Source: Lepidostoma basale
Taxonomy: Eukaryota; Arthropoda; Insecta; Trichoptera; Lepidostomatidae
DNA: 64,000 nucleotides
Direction: 5' to 3'
Assembly: GCA_022606425.2 (NCBI GenBank)
Contig: JAHDVF020000676.1
Span: 620,001 to 684,000 of the forward strand
This document shows positions 11,456 through 21,462 of this stretch, one piece after another (within the stretch, counting starts at the first letter, position 1; each line of letters opens with the position of its first letter). The position numbers and the translations under genes are program-made. The notes beneath the pieces were generated by a model that saw only the letters and a list, made by a program, of their open reading frames with translations, made no database searches and had not been told where the DNA came from.

Positions 11456-11822
11456 ACTTACCAAGTCGACCATAAGGAGACTCCGTGTAGAACAGAGGAA
11501 ACACGAAATAGCCATGCTACATGTAAGACTCTCAGACCGGATAAGAAATACTGAAATACGTAGAAGGTCGGGAGTAACAGATGTCGTCGAAAGGGTAACT
11601 AAGCTTAAATGTTCATTTGCCAGATTGGTAGATGGACCAGAAGGGAGACAGAGAGACAGAGAGAAAGAAACAGAGGGAGACCCCCCACACGATGGTCCGA
11701 CGACATTCGAAGAATTGCTGGCGATTGGATGCGAAAGGCACAAGACAAGAATACGTGGAGAAGTATGGGGGAGGCCTATATCCACCAGCGGACGACAACG
11801 GCTGTCTAAGTAAGTAAGTAAG
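11455..11822 (+). mobile_element. RTE-B C-terminal fragment
   Basis: Frame 1 reads RRLRVEQRKHEIAML, SDRIRNTEIRRRSGVTDVVE and then shifts. Frame 2 continues with NRGRPPTRWSDDIRRIAGDW and WRSMGEAYIHQRTTTAV, the end of the family. The tail is (AAGT)n. Overlapping frames on both strands at 11450-11813 are shadows of this fragment. Confidence 0.8.
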
Positions 11823-12160
11823 GAGAGGGTTAAATAAAATTATATAATATAAAATTATATAAAAAAACTTCCGTATGTAACATTCAATACGTGGTGTGGC
11901 ATTACTAAAAAAATGAAAAACACATTTCTTTGTTTTATGAAACCTACAGATTTCGATCCCATTGGAACATTGTTATGGTTACAGAAAAAAATTGTTTGCT
12001 TAAGAACCCTGTCGAAGCTCTGGCGAAACCGTTTGGTTTGATAAAACAAAAATAAAGCTGTGAAAAAATTTTGAAATTTTTTAAAAAAATATTTCTCATT
12101 TTTAAAATTATTATTATTATTCTGTTGAATCGCTCTTTACTTCATTACGGTGTGAGCCGA
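11823..12160. other. AT-rich stretch, nothing recognised
   Basis: Contains short A/T homopolymers and an (ATT)n run at 12108-12122. Nothing coding. Confidence 0.3.
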
Positions 12161-12164
12161 ATTC

Positions 12165-12365
12165 ATGTTAAGGGTATAAGCTACCATTTTGATTCTCGTG
12201 ACATTGTGATAGGTAGTTAATCTTTTGCCATTTTATTGACACGTAAATTCTATACTAGATCAAATACAGTCTGACAATCACATTGCCATCGTCGGGAATC
12301 ATACCCGAAACCTTTGGTGTGGCAGTCAAATTATAAGTGGTAAGCCACTTGACCACGAAGGTCAA
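12165..12365 (-). repeat. tRNA-derived SINE
   Basis: Minus-strand copy. The region GGGAATCATACCCGAAACCT holds a damaged B box, and ACCACGAAGGTC marks the 5' end. The body (TAGTTAATCTTTTGCCATTT on the plus strand) matches the other SINE copies. Confidence 0.75.
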
Positions 12366-12369
12366 TATA

Positions 12370-13125
12370 TGAGATGAATATATGAATTAAACAAATACAA
12401 AGAATTTGCTAAGGGTTAACTGAAACATATGTACTTTAAAAAATGTTTTATAAGTGTAACCCCAAACATTAGAGGAGTGTGACAATTCAAAGAATGATAA
12501 ATATTTTTAATATTTATATTAACCAAGTTAAGACAAAATGATTAATTGAATTAAATAATATTTACTTATGTGTGTGATATTAATCTTGTTAAGTTTGCAC
12601 AAGCGGGAACGTGGAGAGAAAATCCGTCGTATTAATCATTCCAACAATACAAAGCATGTGTGTCTAAATGAGTGAATTATTCCGAAATTACCCGTGTCGG
12701 ATATTTCAAGAAATAATGTCTATTCTCCCGAGAACCTAATTTTCTGCTTCATTCCGGCTCCTCTCTTCTAATCTTCACCGCACTCCTCTCACATAGCCAT
12801 CAACGTACAAGTATAATCTCATTTAATGACAAAAAAATACTTATTTATTCTAATACGAGTACAACTCAGTTTCGACAACTTCCGGCTACTAACATGGAGT
12901 TTTACATCATTGTTAAAAAACAGTGTATTTTTTTAAACATATTTTTATTTATTAATTGAAAAATATTATAGTGATAATTAATATTTGAATTGTAAGAAAT
13001 AATATATTTTATTTAATATAAATAAAAAAATACACTATAGAACATTTAAGGATTGCAAAAGCTTAATATGAAAGTTGTTAATTGAAATTTTTGAAATTTC
13101 GTTGTATGTAATGAAGTATTTTTTT
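12370..13125. other. Unassigned, with a GC-richer part and an H2 end
   Basis: Positions 12595-12830 are less A+T-rich and look single-copy. Positions 12890-12935 (ATGGAGTTTTACATCATTGT) are the outer end of an H2 repeat. No gene is recognised. Confidence 0.35.
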
Positions 13126-13127
13126 GT

Positions 13128-13195
13128 TTTATTCCACTTGCAGTTTCGATCGGTTTCGGCAGCTTGTGTCTTTTTTCGGGTATCTACATTAATGT
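13128..13195 (-). repeat. H4 hammerhead-like repeat, one arm
   Basis: Plus strand TTTCGATCGGTTTCGGCAGC reads on the minus strand as a hairpin half followed by GAAACCGATC. The CCACTTG end is as in the palindromic copy at 22.4 kb. Confidence 0.5.
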
Positions 13196-13196
13196 T

Positions 13197-13765
13197 TCTT
13201 AAGGTTATTTATTGTTTCTTGAACAATGATGTAGAACTCCATATTAAATAATTAATACGAATGAAAACGTCAGTTTTCTAGAAGTTTTATTATATTTTAT
13301 GGGAATGACATGTTTCGCCCTTCTAATGCATTATCAAATGTGACGAAACTTCCTACTTAGAATCATTATTCAGATCATTACTAATACTGAGGATCATTAA
13401 TCACCTTGAAATACGTAAAATCATTTGTAAACAATTCGTAAGAAGTTGTTTTTCTTAGAAACACTTTATTTCATACTATATACCTCAAATAACCTATTTT
13501 TGATTTATATAATATCATTCAGTATCCTAACCATGGAATCATTGTCATCAAATTTCTTAACGAGTTCCTAGAAACGCTATCCAATATTTCTAGACCCACC
13601 CAAATAATTATTTGTTAAAAATGTACTGAGTGACATCAATTTTCGTTAATTATCATATTCTGCTCCATTTACAGTGTATATAAACTGCAACGATTTGAAA
13701 TTTCGTCACATTTGAGCCTTAGAAGGGTGAAACATGTCATTCCACATGAAAATTAGTTAAAAAGT
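13197..13765. repeat. H2 foldback with long spacer
   Basis: The left arm (13197-13345) contains CTAGAAGTTTTATTATATTT and ACATGTTTCGCCCTTCTAAT. The right arm (13690-13765) contains AGAAGGGTGAAACATGTCAT. The arms are inverted, with a spacer of about 340 bp between them. Both carry the GAAACATGTC signature. Confidence 0.6.
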
Positions 13766-13779
13766 TGTTTACAAGTAGC

Positions 13780-13930
13780 GTAAGTGGAAAAAAGCCGTGG
13801 AAAACCAAGAAAAGTATGGCATGACCAAATTAATCTAATACGATAAGGCGGTCACACTGGAAGTCGGAAAAATCGACGTGCGTGCATGTTACGATATGTG
13901 AATTTAGAGAGGTATGTCATGACATAATTA
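13780..13930 (+). mobile_element. RTE-A fragment
   Basis: Encodes the degenerate RGKPRKVWHDQIN and RNRRACMLRYVN region of RTE-A with stops. It is cut off at about 13930, where RTE-D sequence begins. Confidence 0.65.
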
Positions 13931-14112
13931 CAATTGCATGTTCTGAAAGAGTGATCAATTTAGCCGCAAATAAAGTACCAACAGGAAATCGACTGGCAAG
14001 AAGACCACCTAAAAGATGGCGAGACAGTTGGACATCTGTATCCCAGGAACAAGCTCCGAGGAAATAACAGGATACAGTCCTAAATAATGCAGAAGAAGAA
14101 GAAGAAGAAGAA
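13930..14112 (+). mobile_element. RTE-D 3' end
   Basis: The frame at 13882-14067 ends NKVPTGNRLARRPPKRWRDS and WTSVSQEQAPRK before a stop, matching the RTE-D copies at 41.9 and 61.3 kb. A (GAA)n tail follows at 14089-14112. Confidence 0.75.
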
Positions 14113-14234
14113 AAAGGTAGTAAAGTTTGAATTCTCTAATTTTCTTCCTTATTAGTGTGTCTAGTACTGAAACATAGCAATTATAAGTAATATTATAAAT
14201 TGTATTGGTGATCATTAGAACGAGCTCACCACAG

Positions 14235-14545
14235 CCATTAAGCAGCGCTCAAATCGAATGTAAAATATGCTTAAAGTTCCAGCACCGACGACCCGCTAAG
14301 CCAGGGTCCCCTCTCCAGCTTCCAACCTAAACGATGATCATATTCTATCGGAGGAGATTACGTTTCACGAGGTTTACAATTACCTTTGTCGCTAGCCCCG
14401 GCCGTCTGCGATGCAATTTTATTCACGGAACTATTCCCGACTGCATCTAACGACCTAACTCTGTTTCGCAGAACAGAGACCTTGATTGCAAAATACGAAT
14501 AGAGCTACGTATTCTAGGAAAGACTTTGATATTACTACTGGGATT
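14235..14545. other. GC-richer single-copy island
   Basis: About 300 bp with balanced base composition (CACCGACGACCCGC, GCTAGCCCCGGCCGTCTGCG) and no repeat match. It contains homeodomain-like CAATTA next to CTTTGTC. Candidate regulatory sequence; no ORF. Confidence 0.4.
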
Positions 14546-14744
14546 ACAGTCATGACGATGAAAACTTAATAGTATTTTGCAGTTCTGCTAATAAGCTTAT
14601 ACGAGTATATTGATTAAACCACTCGTGCATATTTTGTACTAATTTATTGGTCAGTATTATTTCAATATTTCAAGATACTGTAGTACTTCTAAGTTTTTTT
14701 ATTACTTAAAGAATTTCATATTTGATTTATTTCTCGAAGTATGG

Positions 14745-15108
14745 TGTAACTTTTTCTTATTCTTTCTGAGCCTATTTTCGTCCACTCCTGGACAGAGGCC
14801 TCTTCCATTCGCTTCCATGTCACTCTGTCTTGTGCATACTGCATCCAGGTTATTCCGACATGTCTGTTGAGATCATCTGTACTTATCTTTGCGGTCCACG
14901 GCCTCCAAGTCAGCAGTCTTCTTGTCTATGTTTCGTCTGAGTTTCTGGCTATGTGACCTGCCCATTGCCATTTTAGAGTCGCCAGCCGGTGGATGATGTC
15001 AATTACCTATGTTTTTTTTCTCGCCGTATCGTTTTTGGCTCTGTCTCTTGGGTTTATTCCTAACATGGCTCTTTCCATGGCTGTTTGGGTCACTCGTAGT
15101 TTCAACAC
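14745..15108 (-). mobile_element. RTE-B C-terminal fragment
   Basis: Minus strand encodes the RTE-B C-terminus: VTQTAMERAMLGINP, then WQWAGHIARN-like, and WKRMEEASVQEW near the end. There are several frameshifts and no ORF of useful length. The tail (14745-14760) is A-rich. Confidence 0.7.
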
Positions 15109-15325
15109 TCCATATTAAAGAATTGATACGAATGAAAACATCCATTTTCTATAAGTTTTATTATTATTTATGGGAATGAGTGTTTCGCCTCGGTAAGTAT
15201 AATCAAATTGAAAAAAAAATCATAATGCCTTAGCAAGGCGAAACATGTCATTCAACTAAAATATATTAAGAACTTCGAGAAAAAATATATTTCCATTCGT
15301 GTCAATTATTCTATTATATATTTAA
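15108..15325. repeat. H2 foldback
   Basis: The left arm has CTCCATATTAAAGAATTGAT and TGAGTGTTTCGCCTCGGTAA. The right arm has CATAATGCCTTAGCAAGGCG followed by AAACATGTCATTC. The inner hairpin GCCTTAGCAAGGC and GAAACATGTC are well kept on the plus strand, but the CUGAUGA box is degenerate. Confidence 0.6.
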
Positions 15326-15422
15326 TAATTAATACGAATGAAAACGTATGTTTTCTAGAAGATTTATTATTATTTATGGGAATGATATGATTTGCCTTAT
15401 TAAGGTCAAATCAAATGTGACA
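15325..15422 (-). repeat. H2 single arm
   Basis: A second H2 copy directly after the previous foldback, with TAATACGAATGAAAACGTAT and CTAGAAGATTTATTATTATT. Only one arm is present; its core is mutated (ATATGATTTGCC). Confidence 0.5.
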
Positions 15423-15423
15423 T

Positions 15424-15484
15424 TTGACATCAAGTGATAGTCGATATTGGGGGAACCTCACATGATACCAGAAGAAGAAGAAAA
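15424..15484 (+). mobile_element. RTE-C 3' tip
   Basis: The last ~60 bp of an RTE-C element: GATATTGGGGGAACCTCACA, then a (GAA)n tail. The same end occurs at 34.2 kb (plus) and 52.97 kb (minus). Confidence 0.55.
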
Positions 15485-16195
15485 CCCTTATTTCTCGGTG
15501 TTGTCATTTTGTTCTTTTTGTATCATTAAATAAAATATCCTAAAAAATCCATGTTACTCCCCAAATACAAAATCTTTGAGACTATATCAACTAAAAGAGG
15601 CACCTTCAAAATTATTGTCAATATTTTCGAGTAAGTTTTCAGATTTAGGAGTTTCTTTCTAGAGACTTAATTTCAGGGATTATCATGATCTGGAAAAATT
15701 AAAATAATAACAAAACCTTTGTAAAAAAGGAACATTAGCTCAAAACCAAAATTGAATAGTTGTATGAAAATGAAAAAGACTTGCTACTTTCAACGAATTA
15801 CTAAAATGTAGTTTCGCACGCCGCGGTCTAAGCTATGATAATCCATCGGAACCAGCATATAACAAGTAATAATTTGAGTATTTCAGGCAAGGGATCGAAA
15901 GTGTTAAACTTTTGTTACGATTTTTTTATTTAGTGTGATGTCGATGATACGATTTTTTGTTGTGGTGCCCCGTGATTTGATAGGGGTGAGTAGGGGAGTA
16001 AAGACGATAGACAGCGAGGCGCCAGGGGAGTGGGGCAGTTTACAGTTTAGAGCGGGAAATTTACACCGACCCTTTGTGGAAGATCCATTACCGAAATGTC
16101 ATTCATCTCACCCGTTGTCTGAAATTTGCAAACTTTATTTATCGATCATCTATAATGCGTATTCCTCGTTTGGGATACATTTATTAAAAAAATAG
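15485..16195. other. Unassigned; second half GC-richer
   Basis: Positions 15800-16190 are relatively G-rich and not repeated in the window. An 86-codon frame at 15935-16195 shows no family motif, so I do not call it a gene. Confidence 0.35.
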
Positions 16196-16199
16196 TTGA

Positions 16200-16305
16200 G
16201 AAGATGGCGAGAAATGAGATCACTTAGAATAATGCTCGTGAATAACAATGTATGATAGAACATGGCACGACGAAATAAGCAAGAAGTGTAAGGCAGATGA
16301 TCGCA
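16200..16305 (+). mobile_element. RTE-A scrap
   Basis: AAATGAGATCACTTAGAATA and ACATGGCACGACGAAATAAG match the EMRSLRRM and TWHDQIN regions of RTE-A at reduced spacing. A heavily deleted relic. Confidence 0.45.
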
Positions 16306-16308
16306 TCC

Positions 16309-16596
16309 TTTTATAAAGGTAAAACAAGGCGTAACTTTAAATTAAGAATAAAAGAGCACATAAGATTTCTCTCTAATCATAATTTTTCTGAATTTGCTAC
16401 CAACTTTATTGAAAAATATCATTAATTTAAAAAAGATAATGACGTTGAAATTTTGCATGTTAATAATATAAATATAACTATGAGCAATCTCGAAATTTTA
16501 GAAATTAAAAAAACAATTGAAAATAAAGAAAATATTATTAATAATCAAATAAATTTAACGTCATGTCCAATCTTTGAAATATTTCCTTTGTTGTAA
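16309..16596 (+). pseudogene. Penelope-like element GIY-YIG endonuclease domain, broken
   Basis: One reading frame of 95 codons plus stop begins FYKGKTRRNFKLRIKEHI and ends in TAA at 16594-16596. It keeps the landmarks of the C-terminal GIY-YIG nuclease of Penelope-like elements: YKGKT in place of YIGKT, the R..EH helix (LRIKEHI), SEFATNFIEKYH, DVEILHV, and the late MSNLEILEI segment with the catalytic-type Glu. Residue 39 is an in-frame TAA (16423-16425). The GIY part, the linker and the whole reverse transcriptase are missing upstream. An RTE-B copy is inserted right at the stop codon (duplication TGTAAGTAATT). I recognise the family from motif order; no search was done. Confidence 0.65.
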
Positions 16597-16602
16597 GTAA
16601 TT

Positions 16603-16947
16603 CTTCTTCTTCTTCTTCAGCCTGTATTGACCGTTCACTCCTGGACGTAGGCCTCCTCTCGCATTTTCAATCGTCGCGCCAACGCAACTGTGGGCGCCCA
16701 ACTCCACGCTTTGCCGTCCTTGGCCACCAGCACAGAAGTCGTCTTGTCCACTTTTCATCTGGATCGCGAGCGGCATATCCCGCCCATTGCCACTTGAGGG
16801 TTGCGGCCATCTTGATAACATCGGAAACCTTTGTCCTGACTCTTATGTCCTCATTTCTGAGTCTGTCCCGTATACTGATACCCAGCATGACTCTCTCCAT
16901 TGCGCTCTGAGTGACTCTTAGCTTGTTGGAATTTTTTTGTGACATTG
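16603..16947 (-). mobile_element. RTE-B copy with target-site duplication
   Basis: A minus-strand frame reads LRVTQSAMERVMLGISIRDR, LRNEDIRVRTKVSD, LKWQWAGYAA and RRLLCWWPRTAKRGVGRPQL. The remaining end lies in another frame and leads into (GAA)n at 16603-16618. It is flanked by the 11-bp direct repeat TGTAAGTAATT (16592-16602 and 16948-16958). It is a 5'-truncated insertion into the PLE relic. Confidence 0.85.
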
Positions 16948-17104
16948 TGTAAGTAATTACCTGACCCCAAAAAGAACTTTAAATTATTATTTTTAATTTT
17001 AAATGTATTCATAATATTTGTTATAACAAAAGCATAAACGTTCCAAAATAAATCTTTCTAACATCTGTCAAAACTGATCATATTTCTAAACAAGTTTATA
17101 ATAT

Positions 17105-17230
17105 TTTACATATCTATATAATATCACTGAGGAAGGACCGGGTTATCCGAAACATGCTTGATATTTAATTTTAATCTGTTTAAAAAGTTAGTGTTGTATA
17201 CTAAGTATATAAAAAAGAAAAAGAAAAATA
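17105..17230 (+). ncRNA. Hammerhead-like motif at the PLE 3' side, H5
   Basis: Box CTGAGGA at 17127-17133, hairpin GGA/TCC (17135-17137 with 17146-17148), and GAAAC at 17149-17153. The cleavage triplet has changed (ATGCT where other copies have ATGTC), which should reduce activity. The flanking arm GTTAGTGTTGTATAC is shared with the 59.6-kb foldback. It lies about 150 bp downstream of the RTE-B insertion in the PLE relic. Confidence 0.6.
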
Positions 17231-17247
17231 TAAAAAACATAATTTAG

Positions 17248-17405
17248 ATGGTTTTAACATATGGAACGAATAGATCAGAAATGAATGGGCCAAAAGTTGT
17301 ATAATAAACAAGCAGTGTGAATGGAAAAAAAGATGAGGACGTAAGAGGAAAACATTGCATGATCAAATTAATCAATTCATAAAATTCACATTCTAAATCG
17401 GAAAA
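17248..17405 (+). mobile_element. RTE-A relic
   Basis: Degenerate match to the LRWFGHMERM, RPRKTWHDQIN and GHVRS regions with stops and deletions. It directly precedes the better copy at 17480. Confidence 0.5.
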
Positions 17406-17479
17406 TTATTAAAAATTTTGATTCCTGTTTAATTATATTTGATTAATTCGAATAATTTCTGTTATTATATATATTTTTA

Positions 17480-17967
17480 AACCGACCCTTATGTGTGGAA
17501 GTGAAGCATGGAACTGGCAAAAGAAGGATGAAAGTAGAATAAATGCAGTAGAAATGAGATCTCTAAGACGAATGTGTGGCAAATCTGTATATGATGAGTG
17601 ACAAATGCAAGTATAAGAAGTGAATGTGGTGCGAATGAAAGTGTTATAAACAAAATAAGGAAAGGGTCATTAAGATGGTTTGGACACATGGAAAGAATGA
17701 GTGAAGACAGAATGGTAAAGAAGGTATATGTAAACGGCGTGAACGGAGCTAGAAATAGAGAAAGGTCGAGGAAAACGTGGCACGATCAAATCAATCAAAT
17801 ATTAAATGTCGGACACGTGAGGAGTCGGAGAAATCGACGTGCGTGCATGACAAGATGTATGAATGTAGAGGAAGCGAGAGAAGTATGTCAGGACAGAACA
17901 GTGTGGCGTTCCATTCTTTCTGCCTACCCCTCCGGGGAGACGGCGTGATGGTAAGTTAGTTAGTTAG
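17480..17967 (+). mobile_element. RTE-A copy
   Basis: Begins at GACCCTTATGTGTGGAAGTG and runs to the (GTTA)n tail. After a 1-base defect near 17597, a 116-codon frame reads IRSECGANESVINKIRKGSL, RWFGHMERMSEDRMVKKVYV, RSRKTWHDQINQILNVGHVR and WRSILSAYPSGETA then stop. It is a very close relative of the copy at 32.1-32.5 kb, including the same 5' sequence. Strongly truncated, no reverse transcriptase domain. Confidence 0.85.
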
Positions 17968-18169
17968 AATTACGTTATAAGAAAAAAATACTAAAAGTCG
18001 TGCTTCGTTAAAAAACTAAATTATAATATTATACGTTAAAAAAATAAATTTAACAAATTTTACAGAGAAGTTTATCGGGTTCATTTTTTGATTCTCACAT
18101 AACTGACACATTGTAATATTAACTGTTACTTCAATAAATATATAATTCTCAATAAAAAGTATTTGAAAT

Positions 18170-18420
18170 AGATGAAAACAGGCGTTTTACTTAAATATAA
18201 TATTAATGAAAACGTCGGTTTTTTAGAAAATTATTTATATTTTATGGACATGATATGTTTGGCTTATGAAGGTATTTCCAAATATCATACATTAGATAAT
18301 GCATAAAAAAGGAAAAATATTTCATTCCCGTAAAATATAATTAAAATTCTAGAAAACAAGTGTTTTCATTAGTAATTTTAGAGAGAGACACAGACAGAGA
18401 CACAGACATAAGGAACAATA
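18170..18420. repeat. H2 foldback, eroded
   Basis: Left arm TAATGAAAACGTCGGTTTTT with ATGATATGTTTGGCTTATGA; right arm ATTTCATTCCCG and TCTAGAAAACAAGTGTTTTC. The inverted layout is clear, but the core motif is lost on both sides. A (GACA)n-like AGAGACACAGACAGAGACAC run follows. Confidence 0.5.
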
Positions 18421-18499
18421 TTTTTCTGTTTAGTTGGGTATTGCAGAAACAATTTTTTTTAAAACCTAAGGTTTACTTTCATAAAACCGAAAACTCTAA

Positions 18500-18660
18500 T
18501 ATGTTGTTAATATGAATGAAGACGTCTGTTTTCTAGGAGTTTTATTATATTTTAGATAAAATGACATGTTTTGCCCTTATTATGCATTATCAAATGTCTT
18601 CTGGAAGACAGACGTTTTCATTCATAATTATTATTTAATATGGAGTTTTATATCATAACA
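18500..18660. repeat. H2 foldback with central deletion
   Basis: AATGAAGACGTCTGTTTTCT on the left pairs with GAAGACAGACGTTTTCATTC on the right. Only the left arm keeps ACATGTTTTGCCCTTATTAT, so the right core has been deleted. Confidence 0.55.
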
Positions 18661-18708
18661 TAATCTATCTAGTATGTTTCTCAAAAAATTGCTAAATTAT
18701 TATATTTT

Positions 18709-18965
18709 AAGATAATCAAATGATTTTACTGAAATCTCTTGATGGAAGTTCATTTTAAATAATAATTAAATAAAACGATGTTTTTTAACTACTTCCACTT
18801 TTGTCTTTATTTAGACAGCGACCGGTTTCGCCAGACTCGCTGGCATCGACAGACTGACCAGTCTGTCGATGCCAGCGAGCCTGGCGAAACCGGTCGCTGT
18901 CTAAATAAAGACAAAAGTGGAAGTAGTTAAAAAACATCGTTTTATTTAATTATTATTATATTTTA
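18709..18965. repeat. H3 near-perfect palindrome
   Basis: A 198-bp inverted repeat (18759-18956) centred at 18857/18858, with one arm mismatch seen in the GC-rich part (CCAGACTCGC versus CCAGGCTCGC). Each arm holds a hairpin GCCAG-CGAGC-CTGGC and GAAACCGGTC. On the plus strand: CTGTCGA 18863-18869, GAAAC 18886-18890, GGTC 18892-18895. The arms almost touch, which suggests a recent inverted duplication or snap-back replication. Confidence 0.85.
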
Positions 18966-19069
18966 AGTCTTATTCGACAAATAAATATAAATTGTTAAAA
19001 AAAAATGCATTATAAACTATATTTATAGATAAAAAGCATTAGTTATTATGAATAAGTAATGTTTTTTTA

Positions 19070-19340
19070 ATAGCGTGTTGTTTAAAAAGCTCTCTTCAAA
19101 GCGCTTTTAAAAGCTCAGCTCCGTTACGGAGAACAATTAAAGTGCACACCTGTGCACCGTGCCAGGGTTTCATAATATGGGAGTGGAATTCAAGCAGATT
19201 AACCATTTATGTTCATATGTAATATGACTAGCTGTGTTCTTACGGGCGAAAACGTATTTCTGGAGTTCCCAGCTTCCGCATAATAAACGAGATGACGTTA
19301 AATTCGCTCCGGTGTTGATTTCGTGACAAGTAAATGTTGG
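19070..19340. other. GC-richer single-copy island
   Basis: Moderate G+C, no repeat match and no ORF (TTCAAAGCGCTTTT, GTGCACACCTGTGCACCGTG). Function unknown. Confidence 0.35.
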
Positions 19341-19444
19341 TAACAGTAATTTTATACATATTATTTATTGTTTTCCGAAAATGATCCATTACTTCATATT
19401 AAATATTAGAATGGTTAAAGTATAAAGGCAGTAAGAACTTTACG

Positions 19445-19615
19445 ATCTTCTTGGCCAAGTGTTAAGTGCTTTGACAGCCACACCGAAGGTTCGATTCCCG
19501 GCGATGGCAGTGTGATTGTCACACTGTCTTAAGTCTGGTGAAGAATTCATGTGACAATAAAATGGCGATAGATTAGCTTCCTACCACATATAATGCGAAT
19601 CACTATTATACCAAT
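19445..19615 (+). repeat. tRNA-derived SINE
   Basis: Contains CGAAGGTTCGATTCCCGGCG (B box), a decayed A box in GGCCAAGTGTTAAGTGC, and the body GACAATAAAATGGCGATAGA. The 3' AT-rich part is missing. Confidence 0.75.
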
Positions 19616-19864
19616 TGAGCTGGCTCGTGCTGTAATGATGTAAAGAGCGATTCAACAAAATAAATAATAAATCTAATTAGGAAGTTGATTCTATATGTCA
19701 TATATTATAGAACGAAACTGCAACCTTTTTTGGTACTGTGCTAACTTCAAACATTCATTTAGTGATGACACGTCGAGTTTATGGGCCACTAGACATAAAT
19801 AATCCCAAGTTAAATTTAATTAATTAACATTAACATTTTTTTAAATGTATACAAATACTATAAG
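19616..19864. other. Unassigned AT-rich DNA
   Basis: No ORF, repeat or site that I can support. Confidence 0.3.
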
Positions 19865-20225
19865 AATACCTTAATGGGTAAAATCCAGTATTTGTCTACA
19901 ATTATTTGTATACGTTAAACAAAATGTTGTAAAAACTGGTCAAAATTAAAAAGCATATAAAAATTGGAGAGTTTTCTCCAGGCGTTATCTAGTAATATGT
20001 GATAATTGGGTTGATAGCCTTTCACATTACATTAATAAAGATTTTCTGCTTAATGCTTACCTCTAATCTCAATAGATGGCGCAAGTGTAGATTGAACTAA
20101 AAATATTTGAAATGTTTCTCAACATGGTAGCATATATACAACTTTCAAATGATTGTCAGACGTGGTGTTCGTAGAAGAGCGGAATGGGGATGTTGTATTA
20201 CATAAAGCGATCGCTTAACCCACTT
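19865..20225 (-). repeat. Repeat H copy
   Basis: Shares GGGTAAAATCCAGTATTTGT, TTTTCTGCTTAATGCTTAC and ATAAAGCGATCGCT with the copies at 38.9, 50.7 and 62.6 kb. It is truncated right after the GCGATCGC motif, where RTE-D sequence starts. Strand is arbitrary. Confidence 0.7.
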
Positions 20226-20244
20226 CACTTAATCACTTGTTCTA

Positions 20245-20600
20245 TTATTTTATTATCTAATGCAAGCTTGCATCGTACTGGTTGCCTTGATGTAACCATG
20301 CTCTTTGTCTTGTCTATGGAGATTTTCATGTTGATTTTCATGCTTCTATCCCATATGTCATAATGGAGCGAAAGTATGCCTTATATACCCTGACTTTCTT
20401 TGCTAGCATGTATTTGTTTCTCTATGTAGTGTCCCGTAAGCAGCCAGCCACAGCTGTCGCTTTATTGGTTTGTGCTCGCACTTCACTATATAGGACTCCG
20501 TTACTATATATCTCAACATCTAGATAAGTGAATCGCATGACTTGCTCAATAGGTGTGTTATCGGTGATTAGATTGCAGTTTGCGTGCAACCCTCATATTG
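20245..20600 (-). mobile_element. RTE-D thumb/C-terminal fragment
   Basis: Translated on the minus strand: TDNTPIEQVMRFTYLDVEIY, LYSEVRAQTNKATAVAGCLR and YKAYFRSIMTYGIEA. These match the IPVEQVMSFRYLGVEI and EQASKASAVS parts of the copies at 40.7 and 55.7 kb. Stops are present and both ends are missing. Confidence 0.7.
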
Positions 20601-20682
20601 TACTGATAAATGAACCATATCTACTCATCTACATCCTCATCCTTCGGAATTGATTTTAATATTGGAAATATATGATACTTAA

Positions 20683-20973
20683 TACATTTCCATTTAAGAT
20701 GCTGTGGACACATGGAAAGATGAATAAATAAAGAACGTCTATATTAACGATGTGAATAAAACAAGAAACAGAGGAAAATTAAGGAAAACGTGACACTATA
20801 AAAACAACCGAAAATTATATATCGGTCACGCGAGGAGTCGGCTAAATCGACGTGCGTGCATGTTTCGATGTATAAACGTGTAGGAATCGAGTGGTGTATG
20901 TCAGGAAAGAACAGCCTAGCAGTCCATTCTTTCTGTCTACCCTTTTGGGAAGACGGCGTGTTGTTAAGTAAGT
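20683..20973 (+). mobile_element. RTE-A fragment
   Basis: Degenerate FGHMER, NVNKTRNRGKLRKT, RRLNRRACMFRCIN and LSVYPFGKTAC regions in shifting frames, with a short GTTAAGTAAGTT end. Confidence 0.7.
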
Positions 20974-21059
20974 TTATTTTTGATATTAAAATAGATTCCC
21001 TAAACTTTTATAATGCATTTTATATTTTTTTATAATCTCAAATAGTTATTTGCTATGTT

Positions 21060-21270
21060 GTCATACTGATGGATAAAATATGGACTAGTAGTGTAGTGGA
21101 ATGAAGACAGAAGAAGAAGGAAACCGCCCATATGATGGTCTGATGATATAATATAAGGATAATTGCTGGTGATTGGATGCAGAAGGCACATGATAAGAAA
21201 GTGTTGAGAATGTATTGGGGAGGTTTATGTCCAACAGAGGACGAGCTTGGTTGTATAAGAAAATGAAGAA
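21060..21270 (+). mobile_element. RTE-B 3' relic
   Basis: GAAGGAAACCGCCCATATGA, GATTGGATGCAGAAGGCACA and GGGGAGGTTTATGTCCAACA correspond to the RPPTRW, DWMRKAQD and GEAYIQQ codons of RTE-B with stops between. Confidence 0.6.
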
Positions 21271-21416
21271 GATTTTAAAATTATAAATGAACATAAATCA
21301 AGTTCAATTTGCTAAAAATCAATGTTCTTATAGTGGGAATTTTATTTTCAAAGCAAAACGTTAATTTTTTAGTGCTAAATATCATGGTGTCTAGGCCCAA
21401 GGGTGAGAAAAAATAT

Positions 21417-21462
21417 ATAATAATAATAATAATAATAAGAATGTGAATAATAATAATAATAA
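21417..21462. repeat. (TAA)n microsatellite
   Basis: An interrupted TAA/ATA array of about 45 bp. It looks like simple-sequence expansion; no element attached to it is recognised. Confidence 0.85.

Noticed and set aside
15935..16195. 86-codon open frame in single-copy DNA
   Set aside because: No recognisable motif, no codon or splice evidence; kept as unassigned.
21417..21462. CRISPR-like or regulatory array
   Set aside because: Plain (TAA)n microsatellite without spacers.
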